Assembly (NCBI GenBank): GCA_948468495.1
Contig: CAOKJI010000123.1
Span: forward strand, 1-6,314
DNA length: 6,314 bases
Direction of reading: 5' to 3'
Origin: an uncultured Dorea sp.
GTDB taxonomy: Bacteria; Bacillota_A; Clostridia; Lachnospirales; Lachnospiraceae
Each line of letters starts with the position of its first letter. Position 1 is the stretch's first letter. Made by a program: the position numbers and the translations under genes. The notes under the pieces are model-generated. The model made no database searches and was not told the DNA's origin. It saw only the letters and a program-made list of their open reading frames with translations. Below are positions 5,131 through 6,314 of the stretch, in pieces.

Positions 5131-6314
5131 ATGAGGAATGAAGAGAGGACAGTATTTTATACTCCGCAGGAGAACAGGGAACGGTCTGCGGCGCTGATTA
5201 TACTGGATACCAGGGACGAGCCGGCGGTTATACCGCTGCAGGGCAATATGACGCTTGGAAGAATATCGGATAAATCCGCCTGCGATATATGCGTTTATTC
5301 TAAGATTACAGGAAGAAGACATGGCGAGTTTATCTGTGATGGGATGGCAGGGGAGTATTATTATATCGACAATCACAGTATGAATGGGACTTATGTCAAT
5401 GGCAGCAAACTGCCGCCTTATGATGAACGTGGTTCTGTGGCGCATAAGCTGAGAGAGGGCGATATTTTGCGGATTGACAAGAGCCGGCTTGAGGACCCGC
5501 ATCCGGAATCGGTTTTAATGATATTTACCTATAGTTATGTGAAAGGTTCCAGGTGGATGTCTTATGTTGTAAATGACAGCAGCGATATACGAATAGGAAG
5601 AGACAGGAACAATACAATCATTTTAGATGATATGATGGTTTCGAGAATGCATGCAGTGATACGTCAGAGTAATCAGCAGTGGCAGGTTGAGGATATGCAG
5701 AGTCAGAATGGAATTCGTGTAAACGGAAGGGAAGTGCGCGGATGTCAGGCGTTGTGTAATCACGATGTATTGCTGATAGGGAATACCCTTATGATTCTGT
5801 GGTCGCATACGATTCTTTATAATCATTTTAGGGAGCAGGAGGGAAAGCTGTCTGTAGCAATTAAGAAGAAAACGGTTAATTTCGGAAGGAAGACACTGCT
5901 TAAGAATATATATTTTGAAGCAGAAAGCACTGATTTTGTATTGATATTGGGAGGCTCGGGAGCAGGAAAGACTACGCTTATCAATGCAATATTAGGAGAG
6001 AAGAAGGCTGACGGAGAGATATTGCTGGATGGACAGGATTTGTATAAGAATTTTAAAAACATGAAGACAAAGATTGGTCTGGTACCGCAATTTCTGAATC
6101 TGAGGCTGAGTGATAAAGTCCGGGAGACCCTGATGGATGTGGCGGAGATTAAGCTGCATCGCCGCGATTATTCAAAAGAGGACAAGATACAAAGAGTCCG
6201 GGAGACAATGGGAAGAGTCGGGGTTCAGAATTTAAGCGAACATTTAATTAGTCAGTTGAGCGGCGGGCAGAAGAAGAAAGTACTGCTGGCCCGGAGTCTT
6301 TGCCAGCCGGCCCA
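5131..6314 (+). CDS. FHA-FHA-ABC ATPase protein, Rv1747-like (3' end outside window)
   Basis: At least 394 residues, open at the right edge. FHA domain 1 (about 22-105) shows Gly43-Arg44, TGRRH (60-64) and NHSMNGTYVNG (81-91). The usual Ser of the SRxH motif is Gly61, so phosphothreonine binding may be weakened. FHA domain 2 (about 133-215) has the full set: IGRD with Arg157, VSRMH with Ser171 and His174, and SQNGIRVNG (191-199). An ABC ATPase follows from about 222: Walker A GGSGAGKTT (274-282), Q-loop Gln320 in VPQF, and signature LSGGQKKK (376-383). Walker B and any membrane part lie beyond the window. Start ATG 5131 is the first after an in-frame TAG (5128-5130), with TGGAG at 5116-5120. 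It follows the permease gene by 21 bp, so the two are probably co-transcribed and assemble. In Rv1747 of mycobacteria, FHA domains link transport to a Ser/Thr kinase; similar control is inferred here. Confidence 0.93.
   Translation, partial: MRNEERTVFYTPQENRERSAALIILDTRDEPAVIPLQGNMTLGRISDKSACDICVYSKITGRRHGEFICDGMAGEYYYIDNHSMNGTYVNGSKLPPYDERGSVAHKLREGDILRIDKSRLEDPHPESVLMIFTYSYVKGSRWMSYVVNDSSDIRIGRDRNNTIILDDMMVSRMHAVIRQSNQQWQVEDMQSQNGIRVNGREVRGCQALCNHDVLLIGNTLMILWSHTILYNHFREQEGKLSVAIKKKTVNFGRKTLLKNIYFEAESTDFVLILGGSGAGKTTLINAILGEKKADGEILLDGQDLYKNFKNMKTKIGLVPQFLNLRLSDKVRETLMDVAEIKLHRRDYSKEDKIQRVRETMGRVGVQNLSEHLISQLSGGQKKKVLLARSLCQPA

Noticed and set aside
5083..5502. 139-codon minus-strand frame over the FHA region
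   Set aside because: The plus strand encodes a clear FHA domain through the same bases; the antisense frame is a shadow.

Overview
The window looks like a chromosomal segment from a mid-GC clostridial Firmicute, most likely Lachnospiraceae. This rests on strong AGGAGG-type ribosome binding sites, TG-extended -10 promoters, the clostridial form of the M18 aminopeptidase, and the gene mix. It is an inference from style; no marker gene is present. No tRNA, rRNA, CRISPR array or complete insertion sequence was seen.

Left part (1-2315): the C-terminal half of a sensor histidine kinase enters from the left edge. A 137-bp gap follows, holding TCAC-like tetramers repeated every 11 bp (a candidate response-regulator site) and an 8-bp dyad. 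A short membrane-anchored GT51 peptidoglycan glycosyltransferase comes next, suggesting that an envelope-sensing two-component system controls a wall-synthesis enzyme. A Uma2-family (PD-(D/E)XK-like) gene runs the opposite way, and its 3' end overlaps the glycosyltransferase gene by 59 bp.

Middle (2316-4287): a regulatory region with a strong GC hairpin, repeated TTTCAG motifs and a good extended -10 promoter precedes a complete M18 zinc aminopeptidase gene. That gene ends in an intrinsic terminator. Directly after it sits a 217-bp, almost fully self-complementary palindrome with 34-bp perfect terminal arms and TACA on both sides. It looks like a MITE-type mobile repeat and is the most unusual object in the window.

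Right part (4152-6314): a TGnTATAAT promoter leads into an apparent operon of a six-segment ABCG/ABC-2-type permease and, 21 bp later, a protein with two FHA domains followed by an ABC ATPase domain, cut by the window edge just after the LSGGQ motif. Together these resemble the mycobacterial FHA-FHA-ABC-permease exporter Rv1747 with a permease encoded separately and first. FHA domains bind phosphothreonine, so control by a Ser/Thr kinase is expected, but no kinase or phosphatase gene is visible here.
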